Shown piece after piece: positions 1 through 8,784 of a stretch of DNA of 42,219 nt. Below the pieces are notes generated by a model, which saw only the letters and a list, made by a program, of their open reading frames with translations, ran no database searches and had not been told where the DNA came from. Each line of letters begins with the position of its first letter. Position 1 is the first letter of the stretch. The stretch comes from Candidatus Bathyarchaeota archaeon B26-2 (lineage in GTDB: Archaea > Thermoproteota > Bathyarchaeia > Bathyarchaeales > B26-1). The stretch covers positions 1 through 42,219 of the forward strand of contig LUCE01000012.1 of assembly GCA_001593935.1 (NCBI GenBank). Reading direction: 5' to 3'. The position numbers and the translations under genes were made by a program.

Positions 1-84
1 GAGAAGGGCGAGGTTCACTCCAGACTTAAGAGCCTAAGATTCGCAGCTCCAGCGGAGGCTGAGGGAGCTCGTACGTTTAGGTGA
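1..84 (+). CDS. 3' end of an unidentified gene (partial)
   Basis: An open frame runs from the first base to a TGA at 82-84, giving 28 residues that end ...AEGARTFR. It is convergent with the sialidase-like gene whose stop lies at 93, and the 8-base gap fits the compact layout seen elsewhere in the window. There is too little sequence to assign a family. It may also be a chance open frame; only the upstream sequence can decide. Confidence 0.3.
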   Translation, partial: EKGEVHSRLKSLRFAAPAEAEGARTFR

Positions 85-92
85 CTCCTTTT

Positions 93-1289
93 CTACTCGA
101 GGCCAACCCTGTAGAGGTATAGAGGGCTCCGCCTCCAGTCGTCCTCCCGCTCGCCGTACCTAGCCATCAGAATGACGAGTTCTCCGGTCTCCCGATCTTG
201 GTAACATCTGAAGTTGGAGAGCTGGACAAGTTCGGGTTCGTTCGGTCTCTTATCGTCTATCACGAGGATGGTCTCCCTCTTCACCGCGAGTCTCTCCTCA
301 TCGATCTCTGCTATGACGAGTGGGTAACGCGGTCTATTCCCTACCGGGTTCTCCTTGACAACGTTGGCTATCCAGTAGAGTCTACCGGTCTTCCAACTGC
401 GGAAGAGGTGGGAGCAGGAAGAGGGTGAGTACAGGCTTCCGCCGTCGCTGAAGGTTAGTGGCCGAGGGTAGGTCCACGTGTACCCTCCGTCCTCGGAGAC
501 TGATAGCCACTTGCGTCCAGGCTTCTCAGGGAAGGCTCCGTTGTCTCCTCTGCAGATCATGAGGAGCCTCCCGTCTTCGAGCTCCGCAACCGCGGGCTCG
601 CAGAGCCTACAGCAAACATTATGGTCGATCGTGACTTTCCGGCTTGCTTCCCAGACAATTCTGCCGCCGCGCCATTCACCTAGGAGAACTATCGGCTCGT
701 AGAAGGGGCTGAAGTAGTTAGGAAATGGAAACCAGATTCTCCCATGCTCGTCGAATGCCTTAACCTGCGCCGGTAAGAGTATCTTCCCTCCGCTCGTCTT
801 TATGGGGAAGGAGCATGAGATCGCTAGGCTGCCGGCCTTGACGTCCGGGAAGACCTCGCCTTCTCTGGCCTCTTCGCTTCTAACCTCGAGGGGGATGCTC
901 CATTCCCGATTATCTCTATCGAATGTCTGGTAGTGGACCCTCCATGTCGCCAGTTTGGGTGTGTCTTTCGGGTAGAAGCCCTTATTGAAGAACCTAAGGA
1001 GGATGTCGGTCTCTTCGTCAAGGAAGAGAGCGATCTCGCCGCACCTTGTTAGGCCTCCTTCGACCTCCAAGGACTTGAAGAGGCCGATTGGACGGGGTTC
1101 GCTCCAAGATGCTCCGTTGTCAGGACTGAACCTCTCTCTGAAGAGGTCATATCTGTCGCTGCCCACAACCACTCCGTAGATGTGAATGAGCTCAAGCCCT
1201 TCTTTAGATGTATAAGAGATTGCTCCGTTGACGATTCCTCCTTCGGGCGTGTCCGGAACGAAGATCTCCCTAGAAGCTTTGAGTTCCAA
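93..1289 (-). CDS. Sialidase-family (BNR/Asp-box) beta-propeller protein
   Basis: A 398-residue protein with two clear Asp-box motifs of the S-x-D-x-G-x-x-W type: SPDNGASW near residue 55 and SEDGGYTW near residue 267. These mark blades of a six-bladed sialidase-like propeller (exo-alpha-sialidase/BNR family). A likely role is hydrolysis or binding of an acidic or other glycan, but the exact substrate cannot be told. A Cys-rich stretch (VCCRLCEP, about residues 223-230) is unusual for the fold. No signal peptide is visible, so the protein is probably cytoplasmic. The start is a TTG at 1289 preceded by GGAGG at a 9-nt spacing. It is divergent from the propeller gene at 1368, and the two share a short intergenic region with TATA-like elements in both directions. 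Confidence 0.75.
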   Translation of the reverse strand: MELKASREIFVPDTPEGGIVNGAISYTSKEGLELIHIYGVVVGSDRYDLFRERFSPDNGASWSEPRPIGLFKSLEVEGGLTRCGEIALFLDEETDILLRFFNKGFYPKDTPKLATWRVHYQTFDRDNREWSIPLEVRSEEAREGEVFPDVKAGSLAISCSFPIKTSGGKILLPAQVKAFDEHGRIWFPFPNYFSPFYEPIVLLGEWRGGRIVWEASRKVTIDHNVCCRLCEPAVAELEDGRLLMICRGDNGAFPEKPGRKWLSVSEDGGYTWTYPRPLTFSDGGSLYSPSSCSHLFRSWKTGRLYWIANVVKENPVGNRPRYPLVIAEIDEERLAVKRETILVIDDKRPNEPELVQLSNFRCYQDRETGELVILMARYGEREDDWRRSPLYLYRVGLE

Positions 1290-1308
1290 ACTCTTTGACC
1301 TCCGAAAG

Positions 1309-1333
1309 TTATTTATCGTTCAACCATTAATAA
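1309..1333. promoter_or_regulatory. Divergent promoter region between two propeller genes
   Basis: TTATTTATC (1309-1317) reads as a TATA-like GATAAATAA on the minus strand for the sialidase-like gene. CATTAATAAG (1324-1333) is a TATA-like element for the plus-strand gene starting at 1368. Both lie at usable distances from the starts. Only sequence resemblance supports this. Confidence 0.4.
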
Positions 1334-1367
1334 GAGCATTCACTCTTGGTTTGGAGGCGATAACGTT

Positions 1368-3200
1368 TTGGCCGAAGCCTCAAGCGGGTTCTTCGAGGAT
1401 TTAGGTGTACCAGTGAAGAGGCCTCAATATAACGGCTACATCGTTGGGCTGGACCATGCTGGAAGGGAGGCTCTCTATTTCTGTTTCAGCCAGTGGGGTG
1501 CTCCCCTCTTCCTACTCCAAGTGAACCCCGAGACGGGTGAGACGAGACAGATCAATGTTCATGATTATTCAGGCCATGGATGTTGCTTTGCAAAGTCTCT
1601 CGTCCTGGGACCGGACGAGAAGATATACATTGGAACTGCTCCAGGAGGCTTGATCCTACGCTATGATCCGAAGCGGCCGGAGGACGGCTTGAGGGTTCTC
1701 GGTAGGCCCTCACCGACCGAGACCTATATCTACTCGATGGTGGTTGGGAAAGACGGGAAGCTCTACGCCGGCACCTACGGAGGAGCCAAACTCGTCTCAT
1801 GCGACCCCGAGACGGGGAGGATGGAAGACTTGGGGTCTATGGACGAGACCCAGATGTACACTCAAACCGTTGCGGCTGGTGAGGACGGACTCATCTACGT
1901 AGGTGTGGGGACGGCTAGGGCCAATATAGTTGTATACGACCCCGAGAAGCGCTGGCACAAGTCTATACTCCCAAGTAAGTGGCGTTTGGAGGGACGGAGC
2001 GCTAGGGTATCGAAGGGTCGAGACGGCAAAGTCTACGCGATGGTCCCGTTGAGGTCGCGTGCACGCGGTCGGAGTGTTGAGGCTCAGTTCTTCCTCTTGG
2101 AGGAGGGTAGGGCTAAGCCCATAGACCCGGAGGTTTATCCCGGGCCTCCGGTTCAAGTCTTAAAGGATGGGGGATACGTCTCAGAGGCTGACGCCGTCTC
2201 GTACACGATAAGATATCCAGATGGGAGGGAGATTAGACGCAAGTTCCATTACAAGGCCGCTGGCTCCATGGTCTTCGTTGTGGGTTTAGGTCCCGGCGGG
2301 AGAATATACGGTAGTAGCGCGCTCCCCTTGGAGCTCTTTGTCTACGATCCGAAGACCGGTGAACTTAGGGACTTGGGTAACCCAACATCGGTTAATGGTG
2401 AGATATACTCCTTACTTGAGCTTCATGGAAAACTCTACGTCTGCGCTTATCCGGGAGCTTGGCTCTCGGTATACGACCCGAAGAGGCCTTTCAAGTACGG
2501 CATGACAGAGGACTCGAACCCTAGGGGAATAGGGTATGTGGGAGACGGTCACTTACGCCCTAGGTCTATGATAGTTGGTCCTGAAGAGAAGATATTCATC
2601 GGTAGTATGCCGCCTTATGGACAGTACGGCGGGGCGATGGCCGTCTACGACCCCAAAGAAGGGAAGGTTGTGGAGAATTATCGTCACTTAATTCGGAACC
2701 AGAGCATAGTCTCCTTGGCATACGAGCCTCAGAGCGGCCTCATCTTCGGCGGAAGCAGCATAGGGGGAGGAGGTGGAACCCGCCCCATAGAGAAGGAAGC
2801 CCGCTTCTTCGCTTGGGACCCCCGCGAGAAACGGAAGGTCCTAGAGATAGTTCCGGTGCCGGGTGACGTAGCGATAGTCTCCATGGAGGCGGCTAAAGGG
2901 AAGGTCTTCGCCACCTCAATCCTTTCCAACACACTCTTCGTGTTCGACCCCTCATCTTGGAGAATAGTCCATAATGAGAGGATACCTTACGGCAGGCCTC
3001 ACGAAATCTCCCTAGCCAAGCACAAGGACGGATACCTCTACGGCCTAGCTGGGAACACCATCTTCAAGGTTAACCCGGAGACGTACGAGATTAGTAAGGT
3101 GGCAGATTACCCGGGGAGGATCACGTGCGGCTTCGCGGTCTCTGATACCGGGATATACTTTGGGTCGGAGGTCCGTCTGATCCGTTACAGATGGGGCTGA
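1368..3200 (+). CDS. Large multi-blade beta-propeller protein (streptogramin-lyase/SMP-30-like)
   Basis: A 610-residue protein made of about nine or ten divergent repeats with the pattern G-[KR]-[IVL]-Y-h-G...L-h-h-Y-D-P-[EK]-T-G, for example around residues 83-101, 127-150, 172-193, 309-335 and in the C-terminal third. This is the blade signature of cytoplasmic or sensor-type propellers such as Vgb/streptogramin lyase and SMP-30-like proteins. No catalytic residues can be assigned. No signal peptide or membrane segment is present. The start is TTG at 1368 behind GGAGG at 1353-1357. The last 16 bases overlap the 3' end of the convergent toroid gene. Together with the adjacent sialidase-like and toroid genes it suggests a glycan-processing cluster, which is inference. 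An oligogalacturonate-lyase-like function is an alternative. Confidence 0.6.
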   Translation: MAEASSGFFEDLGVPVKRPQYNGYIVGLDHAGREALYFCFSQWGAPLFLLQVNPETGETRQINVHDYSGHGCCFAKSLVLGPDEKIYIGTAPGGLILRYDPKRPEDGLRVLGRPSPTETYIYSMVVGKDGKLYAGTYGGAKLVSCDPETGRMEDLGSMDETQMYTQTVAAGEDGLIYVGVGTARANIVVYDPEKRWHKSILPSKWRLEGRSARVSKGRDGKVYAMVPLRSRARGRSVEAQFFLLEEGRAKPIDPEVYPGPPVQVLKDGGYVSEADAVSYTIRYPDGREIRRKFHYKAAGSMVFVVGLGPGGRIYGSSALPLELFVYDPKTGELRDLGNPTSVNGEIYSLLELHGKLYVCAYPGAWLSVYDPKRPFKYGMTEDSNPRGIGYVGDGHLRPRSMIVGPEEKIFIGSMPPYGQYGGAMAVYDPKEGKVVENYRHLIRNQSIVSLAYEPQSGLIFGGSSIGGGGGTRPIEKEARFFAWDPREKRKVLEIVPVPGDVAIVSMEAAKGKVFATSILSNTLFVFDPSSWRIVHNERIPYGRPHEISLAKHKDGYLYGLAGNTIFKVNPETYEISKVADYPGRITCGFAVSDTGIYFGSEVRLIRYRWG

Positions 3201-4717
3201 GACGCGGTTAGTCCTTCTTTCATTCTGTTCCAGCCCTGCAGTATGTACGGAGCGTAGGCGGCGGGTTCGCCCATCAGCTCGAAGATTCTGTAGCATATCT
3301 TAAAGATTCTTGGGTCCCACTGGGCTAGGTTTATCCAGTCCCTTATAGGCTTGGCTTCTCCCTCTTTGCTGTTTACTCTGAAGCCTATCTTGGGTTTTTC
3401 TAGAGAACCGTTCCACATCTGCTCCGTGAAGGTCTTGCAGAACCTTCTAAGTTCGGAGTTGTTGAAGAGGACTCCTCTGCGGCAGCACTCTATGGCGAAG
3501 CCTACGTCTATCGATCCGTGTCCCGCATCTTCTATGTGCCCGTGGTGAAACCGTCCATCCTCGTAGTAGTCCCAGTAATGCCACATGTAGGCGTCTCCGT
3601 TCTGGTGTAGGTTCTCTTTGAAGTAACGGCCCATCCTCAAAGCCCTATCCAAGTAGAACGGCTTGGACGTCGCCTCACCCAAAACGAGGAACGTTCTAGC
3701 CATAGCTAAGTACTGGTTGTGGGGCAGAATCCTGTTCGGGAAACGTTCGGAACCCTTCTCCGTGAACCTGTAGGCTCCACTGCGGTCCGTCACATCGACC
3801 CAGTACCGCTCGATCTTGGGAACGATCACGCCGTCTATAAGGTCGAGGTACTCCTTAACTTTGCCGCTGTACGCGGCTCTAAGAGTCTTGTCCTTGACTA
3901 CAGCCTCTATGAAGAGGCTTACGGGATAGAGGAACATCCCCTGATGCACAATGTACCAAATGGGCCTAACGGCCCTACACTCCACCTTGAACTTATCTCC
4001 AGCCTCGGGGCTACCCATTATGGTTACCGAGAATCCCGGTGCAAACTCCACCCTCTCTCCCGGAACGTACTCCGCCTCGTGAATCACCTTATAGTTTGAT
4101 AGGTCTACCACTACAAACCGGTTCTTCTCCACAAACTCGATTATGTACTCTGCGTCTTTGATCCTCCGGGCGTCCTTCTCTCTTCTAAATCTCTCAATCA
4201 TCGGGATGTCAAGCCCGCTCCAGCCCTCCATCTTCAAGTGCGGGTACATGTTCTTGTCTAGAGCGATCTCCTCCAGCGTCGCGTGGTAAGGGAGTATCTC
4301 TCCTGTCCCTCTGTTATGGAGTTTACGTGTGAGAACCTCAGCTGTTGAGTACGTGCAAGTGTACCATGATGGGTAGCCGTCACCATCTAGGTCGACCATG
4401 TTATCTACCATACGGTCGAAATGGCTGGTTATCTTTTCGAGCCAATGAGAGTCTCTCGTAACTTCGTACATGATGAAGTAGGAACGGAGAATCGCGCTCT
4501 CGAACCATCCGAGCACACCTGAATCAGGACTGTCGGAGAACCCTCTCCCAGAGTTCAAGTTCTCATCGTATTCGGTGAACCTCTCTATCAACCTTTTCAT
4601 GTCGAGGGGTCCATCCATCACAGTCCGCCAACCGTACCTCTTTAGACTCCGCAAATAAGCTTTTCGGGCGTTCAAGGCAGCGCCGAACTTCAGAGATCTC
4701 AAATCAGCTCTTAACAT
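3185..4717 (-). CDS. Alpha/alpha-toroid carbohydrate-active protein, family unknown
   Basis: A 510-residue protein of mainly helical character with many Trp, Tyr and His residues, typical of (alpha/alpha)6 or six-hairpin glycosidases, lyases and epimerases. A notable motif is HGHIEDAGHGSIDVGFA near residue 395, rich in acidic and His residues that could be catalytic. An insertion of beta character (about residues 190-250) contains FVVVDLSNYKVIHEAEYVPGE. No signal peptide is seen. The start ATG at 4717 has GAGGT just upstream. It overlaps the 3' end of the convergent propeller gene by 16 bases. I do not recognise the exact family. A role in breaking down an acidic polysaccharide or oligosaccharide is inferred from fold character and neighbours. 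Confidence 0.5.
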   Translation of the reverse strand: MLRADLRSLKFGAALNARKAYLRSLKRYGWRTVMDGPLDMKRLIERFTEYDENLNSGRGFSDSPDSGVLGWFESAILRSYFIMYEVTRDSHWLEKITSHFDRMVDNMVDLDGDGYPSWYTCTYSTAEVLTRKLHNRGTGEILPYHATLEEIALDKNMYPHLKMEGWSGLDIPMIERFRREKDARRIKDAEYIIEFVEKNRFVVVDLSNYKVIHEAEYVPGERVEFAPGFSVTIMGSPEAGDKFKVECRAVRPIWYIVHQGMFLYPVSLFIEAVVKDKTLRAAYSGKVKEYLDLIDGVIVPKIERYWVDVTDRSGAYRFTEKGSERFPNRILPHNQYLAMARTFLVLGEATSKPFYLDRALRMGRYFKENLHQNGDAYMWHYWDYYEDGRFHHGHIEDAGHGSIDVGFAIECCRRGVLFNNSELRRFCKTFTEQMWNGSLEKPKIGFRVNSKEGEAKPIRDWINLAQWDPRIFKICYRIFELMGEPAAYAPYILQGWNRMKEGLTASQPHL

Positions 4718-4747
4718 TTTTACCTCAGGCCTTACAACTATTACTCG

Positions 4748-5551
4748 GTGCTCAACCCTTTGAAGATCGACGTCCTCTCCTTTTTGAGGAGGAGGTCCCT
4801 GAAACTCTCTTTGATCTTGATAATCTCGTCTTCTCTAGTGGCTTACCTAATCCCTTTGAACTTCAGTCCGCCGATAACCGTTGGCACGGGATGGACATAC
4901 AAGTATGGGGAGGTTCTAATATTGAGGGGTGAGACCGTCTACTACTACGAGGCTTACTGGAGATACGCGGTGACCGATTCTGAAGAAGGCGTCCTCTACC
5001 TCGAGATCAACGAAACCTCGAGGGTTAAGCTCCGCCTCAAAAACGGTTCATGGGTCGAGGGGGAGAGCGAGAGCCAGTGGCTCTCCCTCGTAAACCCCGA
5101 GACGCGGGCCTCCGGATACATGTTCTTCTGTAGCTGGTGGGTTCCCTCCACCCTCCGTTACGGCGACATAGTTCCAATCTGGAGATTCAAATTCAGAGTT
5201 ACAGGGCTCACGTGGATGATTGTGGGAGGGAGGATTCTGGAGTGCTGGAGGCTGGAGAGCATAGACCAGCCGCCCAACGAAGAATACGTCTTCTATTACG
5301 AGAGGACCACTGGACTCTTCGTCTACTTCAAGATAAGGTCTTCGTACGGCGACTACGAGATGATAACTGAGAGAATCCTTGTTGAGTCCACCATCGAGTG
5401 GCCGGTCCTCACACTATTGAGGCCCTTCTTCCTCTTAACGGTCTTTGGAGCGTCCGGCCTCTTAACGGCTCCGTACCTACACGAACTCGTGAAGAGGCTC
5501 CGAGAGGCGAAGAGAAGGTTCTGGAGAAAACCCGAAAACCTCCTCTTCTAA
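4748..5551 (+). CDS. Membrane-anchored protein of unknown function
   Basis: A 267-residue protein beginning with GTG at 4748. It has a basic N-terminus (LRRRSLKLS) followed by a hydrophobic segment at about residues 18-37, an exterior beta-rich domain at about residues 40-220 with repeated charged strands (YYEAYWRYAVTDSEEG, LYLEINETSR), and a second hydrophobic segment at about 224-245 followed by a basic tail (VKRLREAKRRFWRK). The predicted topology places the middle domain outside the cell with both ends inside. It is divergent from the toroid gene with only 30 bases between the starts. No family is recognised. Confidence 0.6.
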   Translation: MLNPLKIDVLSFLRRRSLKLSLILIISSSLVAYLIPLNFSPPITVGTGWTYKYGEVLILRGETVYYYEAYWRYAVTDSEEGVLYLEINETSRVKLRLKNGSWVEGESESQWLSLVNPETRASGYMFFCSWWVPSTLRYGDIVPIWRFKFRVTGLTWMIVGGRILECWRLESIDQPPNEEYVFYYERTTGLFVYFKIRSSYGDYEMITERILVESTIEWPVLTLLRPFFLLTVFGASGLLTAPYLHELVKRLREAKRRFWRKPENLLF

Positions 5552-5560
5552 GGCTTGTAG

Positions 5561-6455
5561 CTATAAGACCCGATATAACGGATGATTCTTAGTCAAAGGC
5601 TTTATTCCCATACTTTTCGCGTTATACGCGATCACGGCGTCGACCATGGCGCAGACGGGGAAGACATCTCGGGCCTTGGCGACTGAGCCGTATATCAGGA
5701 AGTCGGCCCCCATCGCTTGGGCCAGAGCTAGAGCTCCAGCCCGACAGACCTTCTTGGCATCCCCGCCGAACTCCTCAATCTTCCTCCACCTCCCCACGAC
5801 GCCCACCGGGACAGTTCCCGTTGGAACTCCGAACTCCTCCTTCACTAGGTAGACCCCTCGGACTCCAAACCCTATGCTCGGAACATCCAAGACGGGTGTG
5901 AGAGCTAAAAGGTTCTCTACACCGAGCCGTTCAGCCTCCTCGAGAAGCCTCCTAAGCATAGTCACCATACCTCTCGGGCGCGGGTCTCTGGGATTAAATG
6001 CCTGGACAAGAGCCGTCCTCAGTCCTGTCTCCCTTAAGGCCTCGGACTCCCATTCTCCAAACGTGTAGTTTATGGAGTTGTAGATTGCCCTATCTTCCTG
6101 TCTCTACGGCGTGTCTGGCGGCGGAAACCCTAACCGCCGCGCTTGTGCCGTTCACCAAGAATGGGCACTCGGTTACCTCGGAGACGAAATCGATGTACCT
6201 CGTTAGGGCTTCAGCCGTCTCCCCAACCACATCGAGCATGTGAGGGTTCCCTGTCTTAAGAGACATCTCTTCTTGAACCCTAATTAAACGTTCAGCCCTC
6301 TTCCGATCGAAGATACCCCGCTTAGCATCATGTACGATTCTATGGCCTCTGTGGAAGATGCTTCCGATAAGGACCGTCGGCAGCTCACCAGGCTGCCCTC
6401 CTACCCTAACCCCTCCAATCTCTAGAACCCTCTGCGCCGTCTCGAACTCTATCAT
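5561..6455 (-). pseudogene. mtrH: MtrH-like methyltransferase, interrupted by a frameshift
   Basis: The N-terminal part (6455 to 6090) contains EIGGVRVGGQPGELPTVLIG, KRGIFDRKRAERLI and TGNPHMLDVVGETAEALTRY, the hallmark opening of the H subunit of tetrahydromethanopterin S-methyltransferase. MtrH moves a methyl group between a tetrahydropterin and a corrinoid protein. The frame stops at a TAG (6090-6092). The remainder of the family continues in another frame: DRAIYNSINY, VQAFNPRDPRPRG, then the 135-residue segment ending GADFLIYGSVAKARDVFPVCAMVDAV. The jump lies at about 6092-6096 (GGA-A-GAT) and equals one extra base or two missing bases. Rejoined, the protein would be about 297 residues, near the normal 300-320. 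SD GGAGG lies just before the ATG at 6455. No other mtr genes are nearby. It could be a true pseudogene or a sequencing or assembly error. Confidence 0.85.
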
Positions 6456-6586
6456 GACTTAAAGCCTCCAAATGAATACTCCACATTTCTTATCTCTAGA
6501 GCCCTCTAATAACATTGTCGAGTATATGTCCGATACGGTTAATAGGCTCCTGACAACTTAACTGTTGAGAAAGGAAGAGCCCGGAG

Positions 6587-7510
6587 ATGATCACGGATCC
6601 CTACGGGAGACCTGTGAAGAGCATCCGCATCTCGGTCACCCAGAGGTGTAACCTCAGCTGCTTCTACTGCCACATGGAAGGCGAGAGGCTTCAAACTAAC
6701 CCGACTGAGATGGCCCCCCAAGAGATAGAGAGGATAGTCGAGGTTGCAGCGTCCTTCGGTGTCGATAATGTCAAGCTGACTGGGGGAGAACCCTTACTAC
6801 GGAAGGACATAAAGGAGATCGTCAAGAGGATAAGCGGGGTACCCGGAATAATCGAAGTCTCGATGACGACGAACGGGACACTTCTAGAGGGGGCCGCGGG
6901 CCAGCTCAAGGAAGCCGGTCTGACCAGGGTCAACGTGAGCCTCGACACCGTGAAACCCGAGACCTACAGGATGATAACGGGGTTCGACCTCTTGGACGCC
7001 GTGATCTCTGGTATAAGGGAGGCGGTCGAGGTCGGCTTATCCCCAGTCAAAGTGAACATGGTTTTGATGAAGGGTGTAAACGACGACCAAGTCTGGGAGA
7101 TGGTCGACTTCGCTAGGGAGAACAACCTAATCTTGCAGTTGATAGAGCTCGAGGCCTCCAAGGAGAACCTTAACGAGGTTTACATGAGAAGGCACTTAGA
7201 CCTCGCCGAGATTGAGAACGAGCTGAACAGGAGGGCTGAGAAAGTGATCGTCAGGGAGATGCATCATAGGAGGAAGTACCTCCTACGAGAAGGAGTCGAA
7301 GTAGAGGTCGTTAGACCTATGCACAACACGGAGTTCTGCCAATACTGCAACAGACTTAGGGTCACATCTGACGGAAAGCTCAAACCATGCCTCTTCAGAG
7401 ATGACAACCTCGTGGACATCCTAGGTCCGATAAGGCGGGGAGCCAAAGAGGCCGATCTGAGAAAACTCTTCCTCGAAGCCGTCAGAAGGAGGAGACCATA
7501 CTTCACGTGA
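6587..7510 (+). CDS. moaA: GTP 3',8-cyclase, molybdenum/tungsten cofactor biosynthesis (radical SAM)
   Basis: A 307-residue protein that starts the pterin cofactor pathway by converting GTP to 3',8-cyclo-GTP. The N-terminal radical-SAM cluster motif is C-x3-C-x2-C (C21, C25, C28 in TQRCNLSCFYC). LTGGEPLLR is the conserved GGE motif. The C-terminal second cluster motif is EFCQYCNRLRVTSDGKLKPCLF near residue 250, which is diagnostic for MoaA. The C-terminus ends RRRPYFT, without the bacterial GG tail, as in archaeal forms. The ATG at 6587 has a purine-rich site (GGAAGAGCCCGGAG) upstream. It may supply the pterin for the tungsten or molybdenum enzyme AOR encoded at 14.4 kb. Confidence 0.9.
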   Translation: MITDPYGRPVKSIRISVTQRCNLSCFYCHMEGERLQTNPTEMAPQEIERIVEVAASFGVDNVKLTGGEPLLRKDIKEIVKRISGVPGIIEVSMTTNGTLLEGAAGQLKEAGLTRVNVSLDTVKPETYRMITGFDLLDAVISGIREAVEVGLSPVKVNMVLMKGVNDDQVWEMVDFARENNLILQLIELEASKENLNEVYMRRHLDLAEIENELNRRAEKVIVREMHHRRKYLLREGVEVEVVRPMHNTEFCQYCNRLRVTSDGKLKPCLFRDDNLVDILGPIRRGAKEADLRKLFLEAVRRRRPYFT

Positions 7511-7593
7511 GTTACTGTCACAACCTCTTCTAGTCCACAGCCCCAAACTTAAAAGTTAATAGACCCAATTTATCTGAAAAGGGAGGCCGAGCC

Positions 7594-8595
7594 TTGACAG
7601 AAGGGCCTAACCCATTCGGAATAGCCGTCATCGGATGCGGCAACATAGCGAGGTCCCACTTGAACGCCATCCAGCAGCTAGAAGAGCTGAGACTCGTCGC
7701 AACGGTTGACATCGACAAAGAACGAGCGAAAAGGTACGCCGAGACCTACGGCGCAGATAGATACTACTTTTCCCACACGGAAGCCCTCGAGGACCCAGAG
7801 GTGGACGCCGTCAGCATATGCCTACCTCATAGCCTCCATGCCCAAGTCGCCGTGGATGCAGCCCAGAAAGGTAAACACATCTTAACCGAGAAGCCGATGG
7901 CCACATCCCTAGAGGACGCCGAGAGGATGGTCCAAGCAGCCGAGATGAGAGGCGTCACACTCATGGTGGAGCAGACCCTCAGATTCAGAGAATGCAACGT
8001 GAAAGTCAAGGAGATGATCCGTGAAGGGGTAATCGGGGAGCCACGCCGCGCCATAAGGAGGAGGCTGGGATACTCCAGGTCGGCGCCTGTAACGTGGGCA
8101 AACAATCCTGAGATAGCTGGAGGCTGGGTTCTCTACGGGTTTGGAAGCCATGAGGTAGATATAGCCCTCTGGCACCTCGACAGTCCAGCCCGCCGGGTAT
8201 ACGCCCAAGGAACCGTGAACAACCCTTACTGGAACGACTACGACGAGGTTTCGGTTCACATGGAACTCGCGGACGGCACGATCGTGACTGTTCTGCTCTC
8301 GGTGAACTGCCAACAACGCTCATGGGACAGCATAATAATAGGAACGAAGGGCTCGATGACCGTTAGGGAAGCCAAGGACATAACGATAGGAGATCGTGTG
8401 ATCTCTACTCCGCTGAAGCCCGGGGAGGGACTTGCGGCAGCCTTAAAGGAGTTCACCTCGGCACTGAAGGAAGGAAGAGAACCCGAAGCCTCTGGAAGAG
8501 ACGTGTTGAAGACTATGTGGGCACTTGAAGCCGCGAAATTCTCCCTAAAAGAAAAGAAAGTGATCACCACTCGAGAGCTGGGTTACCCCACCTAA
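7594..8595 (+). CDS. Gfo/Idh/MocA-family NAD(P)-dependent oxidoreductase
   Basis: A 333-residue protein. The N-terminal Rossmann fold has the dinucleotide motif AVIGCGNIARSH (residues 11-22). The family motif EKPMATS carries the catalytic Lys99. The C-terminal alpha/beta domain (about 125-330) contains GGWVLYGFGSHEVDIALWHL, where the D and H are the usual substrate-site residues. Members oxidise or reduce sugars, inositols or related cyclic compounds. The start TTG at 7594 has GGGAGG at 7581-7586. It stands alone between moaA and the SMC operon. Substrate unknown. Confidence 0.85.
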   Translation: MTEGPNPFGIAVIGCGNIARSHLNAIQQLEELRLVATVDIDKERAKRYAETYGADRYYFSHTEALEDPEVDAVSICLPHSLHAQVAVDAAQKGKHILTEKPMATSLEDAERMVQAAEMRGVTLMVEQTLRFRECNVKVKEMIREGVIGEPRRAIRRRLGYSRSAPVTWANNPEIAGGWVLYGFGSHEVDIALWHLDSPARRVYAQGTVNNPYWNDYDEVSVHMELADGTIVTVLLSVNCQQRSWDSIIIGTKGSMTVREAKDITIGDRVISTPLKPGEGLAAALKEFTSALKEGREPEASGRDVLKTMWALEAAKFSLKEKKVITTRELGYPT

Positions 8596-8732
8596 CATTT
8601 CGTCAATATCCAAAAGTTTATGGGCATAGGAGTTCTCCCAAGTCCCATACTAGAGCGGTTCTTCCCAATTTTCGATGGCTGAGATGATGTCTGGAGAGTC
8701 GTTATCTTTCACACCTTCAAATCAGAAATCCC

Positions 8733-8741
8733 TTAATATTA
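8733..8741 (+). promoter_or_regulatory. TATA box of the SMC/kleisin operon
   Basis: TTAATATTA lies about 50 bases before the ATG at 8785, leaving room for a start of transcription near 8763-8768 and a short leader. The 8596-8784 gap is the only substantial non-coding stretch upstream of the operon, so this is the probable operon promoter. Confidence 0.45.
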
Positions 8742-8784
8742 GAAGGTACCTATTCTACTATCACCCGAGAGAGGACTCCGCCCC

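Noticed and set aside
1797-2156. 119-codon minus-strand frame inside the propeller gene
   Set aside because: It is a shadow of the well-supported plus-strand gene; its translation has low-complexity, non-family composition.
8006-8323. Minus-strand frames within the Gfo/Idh gene (also 7909-8316)
   Set aside because: They are antisense shadows; the plus strand carries clear family motifs.
8672-8690. CTGA next to GATGATG upstream of the SMC gene as another C/D-box RNA
   Set aside because: The order and spacing are wrong for a C/D RNA and no second box pair is visible.
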